Positions 24,094 to 31,060 of a stretch of DNA of 64,000 nucleotides are shown here, in pieces; the first letter of the stretch is position 1, and the number at the start of each line of letters is the position of its first letter. The notes beneath the pieces are model-generated. The model did not search any database. It was not told the DNA's origin and saw only the letters and a program-made list of their open reading frames with translations. The stretch comes from JAJPGZ01 sp038229295 (lineage in GTDB: Bacteria > Verrucomicrobiota > Verrucomicrobiia > Chthoniobacterales > UBA10450), in contig JBBROO010000014.1 in the NCBI GenBank assembly GCA_038229295.1, forward strand, positions 3,131 through 67,130, given 5' to 3'. Both the position numbers and the translations under genes were made by a program.

Positions 24094-24837
24094 ATGAGAG
24101 GGCTCATCATAATAATCGCACTTTTGGTTTCGGGACCGCTCGCTTTTGCGCGCGAGCAGCCCCTGCTTGCCCGTATCACGGTTTACTGGGCCAGCGGCGG
24201 CAAAGGTTCCGATCACTTCACGCGCCAGCACAAAACCGCGACCGGTTTGCGTTTGCGCAGCGGACATTGCGCGGTCGATCCGCGCCACATTCCTTACGGC
24301 AGCAAAGTGGTTTTTCCTGATGGCAGCGCTCTCGCCGCCGTCGATACCGGAACCGCCGTGAAAAATCGAAAAGCCGCGCGCAAAGCCGGCCGCACCGTTA
24401 CCGAAAAGAACGCGATCGTGATCGATCGCTTTTTCGAAACAAAAGGACAGGCGCTGGCTTGGGCGAATGCGCATCCCCTTTTCATGCCGGTGCGCGTTGT
24501 TCCACCCAATTCCCGGTCCGCCCAACAGCAGCCTCCCGCGTCGGCGATTCGTTACAACGCGACGGCGCCGGTCATGAGGGCTCAGGTGGTTGCCAAATAT
24601 CCGGTCCTCGCCCAGCCGCGATGTGATCGCGACCAACACGCTAAAGAAGCTCGGCCGGTAGATGTCGATCTTGGCCGCTGTCGGAATTTAGGACGAGAAT
24701 TTCCCGTAGACCGCGAGGAGATGGTAATAGCACGCGTTGTGGGAATGGTAATCGGAGGCGAAACCATTTTTCGTCCTAATTTCGACGTGCCCCTTACTTC
24801 TGTTTCCGTAAACCAGCACTGCCCCCAGAGGAGCTGA
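24094..24837 (+). CDS. Secreted 3D-domain protein, copy 2, with odd C-terminal extension
   Basis: The protein starts with a signal peptide (LIIIIALLVSGPLAFA) and has a 3D domain with HCAVDPRHIPYGSKVVFP, AVDTGTAV and VIDRFFETK. Copy 1 at 21237 is closely similar. The recognisable domain and a Pro/Gln-rich linker end near 24640. The last 60 codons after PVDVDLG are antisense to the coding end of the convergent gene at 24688-25236 and look unlike a protein domain, so the original stop was probably lost or shifted. A copy of the iterated motif sits just at this junction (24662). Confidence 0.75.
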   Translation: MRGLIIIIALLVSGPLAFAREQPLLARITVYWASGGKGSDHFTRQHKTATGLRLRSGHCAVDPRHIPYGSKVVFPDGSALAAVDTGTAVKNRKAARKAGRTVTEKNAIVIDRFFETKGQALAWANAHPLFMPVRVVPPNSRSAQQQPPASAIRYNATAPVMRAQVVAKYPVLAQPRCDRDQHAKEARPVDVDLGRCRNLGREFPVDREEMVIARVVGMVIGGETIFRPNFDVPLTSVSVNQHCPQRS

Positions 24838-25236
24838 GTAAGGATCGCGCACGGACAATCGGGTGAATCCATAGCTGCGCGCGAGCTCATCGCCGGCCTC
24901 AGCCGCGTAGTTCGTTTTCGGGTAAGATTTGACCGCACCGGCCGCGAGGAGAGCCTGTTTTACGTAACGCCAGCAAAGGGATTTCGAGTGCGCATTGGCG
25001 CGTTCCTCGGCGATGGTGGCGGCATTTCGCAGCTTCGGATCGATGCGAAGATCGACACGAGCCGATGCGTGAGTGCTGTGCGACCAGTAGCCGCGAATTA
25101 CCCGGGCCGAGTTCGCCTGCCCCATGCTGTCTCGATAAAAGAAACGCGAAGCCGACAGGCTCGCGGGACTTGCTTGCACGGTAGTGGCGAGAACAAAGGC
25201 TGAAAAAGGGAGGAGCAGAAAAGGGTATCGTTGCAC
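24688..25236 (-). CDS. Secreted Cys/His hydrolase-like protein, copy 1
   Basis: The 182-residue protein has a signal peptide (FLLLPFSAFVLATTVQA) and a domain of about 120 residues with CWRYVKQALLAAGAV, a region NYAAEAGDELARSYGF, RDPYSAPLGAVLVYG and KGHVEIRTKNG. The order Cys-...-GAVLVYG-...-GHVEI resembles NlpC/P60 or CHAP amidases, in which Cys and His are catalytic, so a peptidoglycan or peptide hydrolase is likely. It is a clear paralogue of 26011-26565. Assignment to a named family is uncertain. Confidence 0.7.
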   Translation of the reverse strand: MQRYPFLLLPFSAFVLATTVQASPASLSASRFFYRDSMGQANSARVIRGYWSHSTHASARVDLRIDPKLRNAATIAEERANAHSKSLCWRYVKQALLAAGAVKSYPKTNYAAEAGDELARSYGFTRLSVRDPYSAPLGAVLVYGNRSKGHVEIRTKNGFASDYHSHNACYYHLLAVYGKFSS

Positions 25237-25540
25237 GCGCTTTTCAGTCGCAGGGTCTGTACCAGCCCGAGAAGTCTTTTAGGTCGCAGGAAAAGATGTC
25301 GATCTTGGGAACCAAACCCGAAACCGAATCCGAAGTTAGGGAGAGGGCACTCGCCCCCGCCGCTATGATCACTCCACGTTTTCGTTTCTTCTCCTGGCTT
25401 CCCGGCTTCCTGCTCCATCTGCTCAAAAGGGCTCCTGTCTCCCGACGCGACGTCGATGTTCGCTGAGTGACTGCGCGCACTCGTTTGCACGATTCTGATT
25501 CGTCGGTTATCTGACCAGACTCGAAAACGGAGATAAAAAT
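25237..25540. other. Intergenic region between hydrolase-like and osmC genes
   Basis: About 300 bp hold one copy of the iterated motif (25295) and a pyrimidine-rich tract near 25380-25420, with no recognised RNA or gene. A ribosome-binding site (GGAG about 7-8 nt before the ATG) for osmC lies at the right end. A divergent promoter region is expected here, but no convincing hexamers were found. Confidence 0.5.
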
Positions 25541-25966
25541 ATGGCGACACGAAACGGATCAGCAAATTGGGAAGGCACGCTCAAGGGCGGCAAAGGCACG
25601 ATGAAACTTGGCAGCGGCGCTTACGAAGGGCCGTATTCCTTTTCGTCGCGCTTCGAAGAAGGCACCGGGACCAATCCCGAGGAGTTGATCGGCGCCGCGG
25701 AAGCGGGCTGCTTTTCCATGGCGCTTTCGTCGAATCTTGAAAAGGCCGGACATCCCGCGAAACGCATCAGCACCACCGCCACGGTAAAACTCGAGATGGT
25801 CGATGGCGGGCCGAAGATCACCACCATCGATCTCGATGTGCAGGCCGAAGTTCCTGGAATCGACGAGGCGAAGTTTCAGGAACAAGCGGACCTAACCAAA
25901 CAAAAGTGTCCGGTCTCAGTCGCGCTTTCCGGAACGCAGATCAATCTCGTCGCGAAGTTACTCTAG
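25541..25966 (+). CDS. osmC: OsmC/Ohr family peroxiredoxin
   Basis: The 141-residue cytoplasmic protein is an OsmC-type peroxidase that reduces organic hydroperoxides with a pair of cysteines. Both are visible: GAAEAGCFSMALS near residue 56 and KQKCPVSVALS near 124. The N-terminal WEGTLKGGKGTM and the central TGTNPEELIGAA match OsmC rather than Ohr. ATG 25541 follows GGAG at good distance. Just after the stop is a perfect inverted pair of the iterated 12-mer that may form a terminating hairpin. Confidence 0.92.
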   Translation: MATRNGSANWEGTLKGGKGTMKLGSGAYEGPYSFSSRFEEGTGTNPEELIGAAEAGCFSMALSSNLEKAGHPAKRISTTATVKLEMVDGGPKITTIDLDVQAEVPGIDEAKFQEQADLTKQKCPVSVALSGTQINLVAKLL

Positions 25967-25976
25967 CGAAATGGCA

Positions 25977-26002
25977 TGTCGATCTTGCCCGCAAGATCGA
26001 CA
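25977..26002. repeat. Perfect inverted pair of the iterated 12-mer after osmC
   Basis: TGTCGATCTTGC (25977-25988) and GCAAGATCGACA (25991-26002) form a perfect 12-bp inverted repeat with a 2-bp spacer, between the convergent osmC and hydrolase-like genes. No T run follows, so termination would need another mechanism. Confidence 0.9.
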
Positions 26003-26010
26003 ACTACGCG

Positions 26011-26565
26011 TTACGACTTGGCGTAAATTCCGAGAAGCGGACGCGGCGAAGGAGTCTTCGATTTGAAATCGCTCACGAACCATTCCTTGGTGCGGATCTC
26101 GACGTGGCCGGCAGCCTTGCTCGCGCCGTAAACCAAGACTGAACCGACCGGCGCTTTGTATGGATCGCGCCCGGACATTTTTTTGAAGCCAAATTTGCTG
26201 GTGAGCTCCTTGCCCGCCTCTTTCGCGTATGCCGTGCCGGGATAGGAACTGACCGCGCCGGAAGCGAGCAGCGCTTCCTTGACGTATTGCCAGCAGCGGG
26301 CGCGCGAATGGGCGTGGGCGCGCTCCTGCGCGATGCTCGCCGCACGCATCAATTTCGGATCGATCCCGCGGTCGGTTTTGGCAACCGGATGCTCGATTTT
26401 CTTGGGCTGATATTTCGTGACGACGTCGATCGACTGCGACTTGCCGGCAGCGTCTTTAAAAGTGAACTGGGTGGACTTGGCTGTCTCCACCGTGGCCGCG
26501 CTTAAGGAGCCGGCAGCGAGGAAGGAAACAGCGAGAACAACGATTTGGGGGGTAGTTTGGGGCAT
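26011..26565 (-). CDS. Secreted Cys/His hydrolase-like protein, copy 2
   Basis: The 184-residue protein has a signal peptide (IVVLAVSFLAAGSLSAA) and the same domain as 24688-25236: CWQYVKEALLASGAV, AKEAGKELTSKFGF, RDPYKAPVGSVLVYG and AGHVEIRTKEW. The conserved Cys and His fit an NlpC/P60- or CHAP-like hydrolase. The linker between signal peptide and domain is Lys/Thr-rich. It is convergent with osmC. Its relation to the two 3D-domain genes in the same 5 kb suggests a joint role in cell-wall turnover; this is inference. Confidence 0.7.
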   Translation of the reverse strand: MPQTTPQIVVLAVSFLAAGSLSAATVETAKSTQFTFKDAAGKSQSIDVVTKYQPKKIEHPVAKTDRGIDPKLMRAASIAQERAHAHSRARCWQYVKEALLASGAVSSYPGTAYAKEAGKELTSKFGFKKMSGRDPYKAPVGSVLVYGASKAAGHVEIRTKEWFVSDFKSKTPSPRPLLGIYAKS

Positions 26566-26729
26566 GGGGAACGCGTCCTATCAAGCATTACGGGGGCCTT
26601 CGCAAATACTTTTTTCGTAAAACGTTAATTTCTTTTGGGGGCGACTTCCGCCCAGGGCACCGCGAAAAATTTGTGCTCGCTCGCTCATGACAATCGCCCT
26701 TGGAACAATAGAATATCTGCGCTCAATCT

Positions 26730-27872
26730 ATGACTACATCAACAACCCGACGCACTTTTATTAAAATGTCCGCGGCCGCGACCGGCGCGATGACGCTCGG
26801 CGCCATGTCCGGTAGATTATTTGGCGCCGAGAACAAACCCAAGCCTATGCGCATCCTCATTCTCGGCGGCACTGGATTCACGGGACCACACCAGATTCGC
26901 TACGCCCTCAGTCGCGGGCACAAGATCACGACTTTTAATCGCGGCAAAACGCATCCCGGCGAATTGCCTAACGAAGTCGAACAGTTGCTCGGCGACCGAA
27001 ACGGCCAGCTCGACGCGTTGCAAGATCGACAATGGGACGTGGTCATCGACAACCCGACGGCGATGCCGGCATGGGTGCGTGATGCCGCGCAAGTGTTGAA
27101 AGAAAAGGTCGAGCGTTACGTTTTCATCTCGACCGTCTCCGTTTACGGCGAGACGAAGCAGGGCGTGGATGAGAATTCGCCCGTCGAAAAATACGAAGGC
27201 GCGAATCCATACAAGGAAACGATCGAAGCGATGAAGGCATCAGGTTACAAAACCTACGGGCCGCTCAAGGCGCTCTCGGAGAGAGAAGCCGAAAAATGGT
27301 TTCCCGGAAAAGCGTTGATCATTCGACCCGGACTCATCGTCGGCCCGCGCGATGAAACCGATCGCTTCACTTATTGGCCGGTGCGGATTGATCGCGGCGG
27401 AGAAGTGCTCGCGCCGGGAGATCCGAGCGATCCCGTGCAAATCATCGATGGCCGCGATTTGGCCGAGTGGACCATTCGAATGGTGGAGAATCGCGCGACC
27501 GGAATTTATAACGCGGTTGGGCCAGCGACATCGCTTGGAGTCGGCGCGATGCTCGATGGAATTAAAGGAGCACTTAAATCGAACGCGAAATTCACCTGGG
27601 CGAACGAGAAGTTTTTAGAACAACAAAAAGTAAACCCGTGGTCCGACATGCCGGTTTGGGCCGGCCAAGAGAGCGGCATCGCGCGCACGAGTAACACACG
27701 CGCGCTGGAAAAAGGACTGACGTTTCGCCCGCTCGCCGAGACCGCGCGCGACACCCTCGCGTGGTTCAAATCACAATCGCAAGATCGACAATCGCATTTG
27801 AAAGCCGGTCTCAGCGCTGAGCGCGAAACCGAAGTCCTGGCCGCGTGGCACAAACAAACCCACGCCGGGTAA
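26730..27872 (+). CDS. Tat-exported NAD-dependent epimerase/dehydratase-like protein
   Basis: The 380-residue protein starts with a twin-arginine signal (TTRRTFIKMSAAATGAMTLG), so it should be exported folded. The mature part is an extended short-chain dehydrogenase: the Rossmann motif GGTGFTGP near residue 46, STVSVYGE at the serine position, and a later RPGLIVGPRDETDRF. The usual Tyr-x-x-x-Lys is not obvious (YKTYGPLKALSE is the nearest, Y-G-P-L-K). It resembles isoflavone-reductase/mRNA-binding CSP41-like epimerases. The next gene starts directly after its stop, so they share an operon. Confidence 0.82.
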   Translation: MTTSTTRRTFIKMSAAATGAMTLGAMSGRLFGAENKPKPMRILILGGTGFTGPHQIRYALSRGHKITTFNRGKTHPGELPNEVEQLLGDRNGQLDALQDRQWDVVIDNPTAMPAWVRDAAQVLKEKVERYVFISTVSVYGETKQGVDENSPVEKYEGANPYKETIEAMKASGYKTYGPLKALSEREAEKWFPGKALIIRPGLIVGPRDETDRFTYWPVRIDRGGEVLAPGDPSDPVQIIDGRDLAEWTIRMVENRATGIYNAVGPATSLGVGAMLDGIKGALKSNAKFTWANEKFLEQQKVNPWSDMPVWAGQESGIARTSNTRALEKGLTFRPLAETARDTLAWFKSQSQDRQSHLKAGLSAERETEVLAAWHKQTHAG

Positions 27873-29186
27873 ATGGCCGCGCTTCTAAAAAAGGTCGTCG
27901 ACGTTAAGCCAGAAGAGACCCGCGCTCTCTGGCTCAGCTTTCTGTTTTTCTTTGTCGTTCTCGCGGGCTATTACGTCATCCGCCCGATTCGCGATAACAT
28001 TGGTGCGACTTACTTCGAGAACCTCTGGTGGATGTTTACAGTGGTTCTTTTCGCGATGGTGATCGCGAATGCACTCTTCTCCGCCGTCGTGTCGCGCATG
28101 CCGCGGCGTCGTTTCATCCCGATCGCCTACCGGTTCTTCATTTCCAATCTCATCATCTTTTTCGTGCTCATGCGCTTTATGCCGCCGGGAAAGCAACCGT
28201 GGATCGATGGATGTTTTTTCGTCTGGGTGAGCGTCTTCAATCTATTTGCTACGGCCGTTTTTTGGTCGTTCATGACTGATCTGTTCACGACCGAACAGGG
28301 CAAACGACTCTTCGGATTCATCGCCGTCGGCGGCTCGTTAGGCGGAATTATGGGACCGATCATCACCGCATCGCTCATCCACCGCGTCAGCACCGGAGTG
28401 CTATTGTTGATTTGCGCGGGCATGCTCGAAATCGCCGCGCAAAGCGTGCGTTTCTTCCCGGCGGAATTTCGTACGCAAGATCGACATGATAAACCGGCCG
28501 AAGCCGAGAAACCGATCGGCGGCGGAATTTGGGAAGGCGTCACCCACATCTGCCGGTCGCCCTATTTGTTCGGCCTGTTTCTTTTTATTCTGCTCTACAC
28601 GCTCACATCGACCTGGGCGTATTTTCAGCAATCCGAATTGACCAAGGTCGGTTTCGCCTATCGCGCCGCGCGCACCGCGTTCTTCGCCAAACTCGATCTC
28701 TCGGTTAACACCCTCACTCTCATCCTGCAGATCTTTCTCACTGGCCGGCTCATGAAATACCTCGGCGTGACCGTGACCCTACTGTTCATGCCGGTGCTCA
28801 GCCTTTTCGGTTTCGCGGCGATGGGACTCGTGCCGGTGCTAACCGTGCTGGCGGTGTTCCAAGTCGCGCGTCGCGCCAGCACCTTCGCCTTCATGCGCCC
28901 TGCCCGCGAAGTTCTCTTCACCGTTCTGCGTCGCGAAGACAAATACAAAGCCAAGAGCTTCATCGACACTTTCGGTTATCGTTGCGGAGACCAAGTCGGC
29001 GCATGGTCATACGGTGGACTGCAGGCGCTGGGACTCGGTTTGAGTTGGATTAGCTACATCGCCGTGCCGGTCGTCGCAGGATGGTGCGCACTCGGCGTGT
29101 GGCTGGGCCGCAAACAAACGGCGCTCGGGCGCGAACGCGAAACGCTGACTCGAGATTCAGCGTCTCTTGCGCAGCCGGCGGCCTAA
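27873..29186 (+). CDS. Major-facilitator-like membrane transporter
   Basis: The 437-residue protein has about 12 hydrophobic segments and a charged central loop (about residues 200-215) containing TQDRHDK from a copy of the iterated motif. The features PIRDNIGATYF, GGSLGGIMGPIITA and QVARRASTFAFMRPAREVLF match a family annotated as MFS transporters and distantly related to ATP/ADP carriers. Substrate unknown. TAA of the epimerase gene is followed at once by its ATG, so translation is probably coupled. Confidence 0.82.
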   Translation: MAALLKKVVDVKPEETRALWLSFLFFFVVLAGYYVIRPIRDNIGATYFENLWWMFTVVLFAMVIANALFSAVVSRMPRRRFIPIAYRFFISNLIIFFVLMRFMPPGKQPWIDGCFFVWVSVFNLFATAVFWSFMTDLFTTEQGKRLFGFIAVGGSLGGIMGPIITASLIHRVSTGVLLLICAGMLEIAAQSVRFFPAEFRTQDRHDKPAEAEKPIGGGIWEGVTHICRSPYLFGLFLFILLYTLTSTWAYFQQSELTKVGFAYRAARTAFFAKLDLSVNTLTLILQIFLTGRLMKYLGVTVTLLFMPVLSLFGFAAMGLVPVLTVLAVFQVARRASTFAFMRPAREVLFTVLRREDKYKAKSFIDTFGYRCGDQVGAWSYGGLQALGLGLSWISYIAVPVVAGWCALGVWLGRKQTALGRERETLTRDSASLAQPAA

Positions 29187-29282
29187 CGCTTGCAAATTTT
29201 TTTCAAGTTTCCATTCTGCGGATATTCTGCAACACTGAACCCGTTGAGCAAAGCTGCGCACAGTGATTCGAATATTGAGCGC

Positions 29283-30329
29283 GTGAATTTCTCGCGACTG
29301 CCGAAGCATCTTCAGTCTCTTCTCTCCAAACAAACGCTAACGGAGGACAGGAAGTTCTTGGCCACTAACGAGGTGTACGAAGGCGATGCTAGAGTGTCGC
29401 TTACACATATCAAACCGAACAGCATTGCGCTTAGCGTTTGGTCGCCGCCCTACTTTGTTGGCAAATCGTATGAGCGCGACTGTACTTTCGACCAGTGGCA
29501 GGAGCTTTTACGAGAGGTAATTCGACTTCATCAACCAATTCTTAAACCAGGTGGATTTCTCGCAGTTAACATCGCCGACATTCTTTGCTTTCGCGATAAC
29601 TCGATGCCGAAAATCCAAGCGGAAAATATCACTCGCCAACGCTCATCGGTTACGCGCGAAGATGTGCTCAAGGCGCAGCGCGAATATCCGAACAAGAATC
29701 GATATGAGCTTGCGAAGTTGCTCGGTTGCAGCGAACAGACCATCGACCGGCGGCTCAATGGAAATAATATCCGCGGCGGAAAATACGAAACGCAAACTCG
29801 CGTAAAGATCGTCGGAGGGTTAATTGAACAGTGGGCGATTGAAGCAGGCTTATATCCATACGATCGCAGAATCTGGGTCAAGGACGCATGCTGGGAAAAC
29901 AGTCGTTGGAGCACACTTTCATTTCGCTCAGTCGATGAGTTCGAATACATCTACATTTTTTGGAAACCCGGCATAACCGTGGTCGACCGCGCACGTCTCG
30001 ATCATAACGAATGGACCAACTGGGGTTCACGAGGCGTTTGGCAGTTCCCTTCTGTCCGGGCAAATGACGATCACGAGGCGAAATTTCCAGTCGAGTTACC
30101 TCGGCGCTTGATCAAATTACTGACCGACAAAAATGACATCGTGCTCGATTGCTTTATCGGTAGCGGAACGACTGGCGTGGCAGCGGTGCGGGAACAACGG
30201 CAGTTTATCGGTATCGATTCAAATGCGCATTACACTGAGTTGGCGCGAGAACGAATAGCCTTAGAGACAGCATCTCCACGCTTGCTCGACGGACACTCCA
30301 AACGTAAAAGGCGTTTGAATGTTTACTGA
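29283..30329 (+). CDS. SfiI-type DNA methyltransferase (N4-cytosine, beta class)
   Basis: The protein has the catalytic motif SPPY (about residue 54) before the AdoMet-binding FIGSGTTG (about 290), the order of beta-class enzymes. SPPY points to N4-methylcytosine. A central helix-turn-helix-like part (EYPNKNRYELAKLLGCSEQT) may belong to the target-recognition region. GTG 29283 is chosen; a TTG at 29190 adds 31 residues with a poor leader. The stop overlaps by 11 bp the start of the SfiI-like endonuclease gene, as in many type II systems. Specificity is inferred from the neighbour only. Confidence 0.85.
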   Translation: MNFSRLPKHLQSLLSKQTLTEDRKFLATNEVYEGDARVSLTHIKPNSIALSVWSPPYFVGKSYERDCTFDQWQELLREVIRLHQPILKPGGFLAVNIADILCFRDNSMPKIQAENITRQRSSVTREDVLKAQREYPNKNRYELAKLLGCSEQTIDRRLNGNNIRGGKYETQTRVKIVGGLIEQWAIEAGLYPYDRRIWVKDACWENSRWSTLSFRSVDEFEYIYIFWKPGITVVDRARLDHNEWTNWGSRGVWQFPSVRANDDHEAKFPVELPRRLIKLLTDKNDIVLDCFIGSGTTGVAAVREQRQFIGIDSNAHYTELARERIALETASPRLLDGHSKRKRRLNVY

Positions 30330-31059
30330 TCCAGTTGCGCTCGCGCACCAGCTGGACAAACTCGAAGAAATCGAGAAAGCGTCCTCTCGTCTTGTGACGC
30401 AGGCAGTTTTCGAGTTTCGTAGTGAAGCCGCGGAAATTTTCGCGCGTCAACCCGACAAACCCCAGGACGTCGCCGAAGATCTCACACGCGAAGCACTTGA
30501 TCGACTCGGAGTATCCCGGATGGATTCGAGACTTCCGGGCAACATCGATTACAAACGCGCTCGCTATGTGTTTCATCCGGAATATGCCATTCGACAGGCG
30601 CTTCTGGTCGATTCGAAAGCTGAAAAAGAGGAACGCACCGCAACGTTACAAACCGCGCAAACGTCATTGAAAATCCGTCACGCTCTCTCCAGCGGTGGAG
30701 TCGTTGACATCCCAGGCGGCTTACCTGTTATCGCGCAGAGTGATCGTGGCGACTGCATCACAACGTCAATCATCGTAAAGTATATCTACATCAACGGTAA
30801 TCGACCGAAATTAGAAGCTGCGATCGTCGCCGCGATACCAAATGGATTTCTACAAGACCGGTACAATCCAACCGCAACTGATACAATCTGGCGCGCCGGC
30901 AGACATTCGACGCTTCGCGGCGAAGCATTCCGCGTGCGGTTGGTCTTTGCGAAGCTGCGCGAAAAAATGCGTTGGCGGGTTCAAATGATCGACATGCCCG
31001 CACCGCCACCTCGAACTACGGCACCAGTTAGGCCGCCTGCGTTCGATTGGCAGGAGTAG
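30319..31059 (+). CDS. SfiI-family type II restriction endonuclease
   Basis: The 246-residue protein resembles SfiI along its length as I remember that sequence: LEEIEKASSRLVTQAV, NIDYKRARYV, ALLVDSKAEKEERTATLQ, RYNPTATDTIWRAGRHSTLRGE. The VDSK segment after the Asp in NIDYK fits a PD-(D/E)xK nuclease core. SfiI is a tetramer that cuts GGCCNNNNNGGCC; the same target is expected here but not proven. It overlaps the methyltransferase gene and ends 1 bp before the convergent polymerase gene. No copy of the iterated 10-mer lies in either gene, unlike most of the window. Confidence 0.78.
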   Translation: MFTDPVALAHQLDKLEEIEKASSRLVTQAVFEFRSEAAEIFARQPDKPQDVAEDLTREALDRLGVSRMDSRLPGNIDYKRARYVFHPEYAIRQALLVDSKAEKEERTATLQTAQTSLKIRHALSSGGVVDIPGGLPVIAQSDRGDCITTSIIVKYIYINGNRPKLEAAIVAAIPNGFLQDRYNPTATDTIWRAGRHSTLRGEAFRVRLVFAKLREKMRWRVQMIDMPAPPPRTTAPVRPPAFDWQE

Positions 31060-31060
31060 G

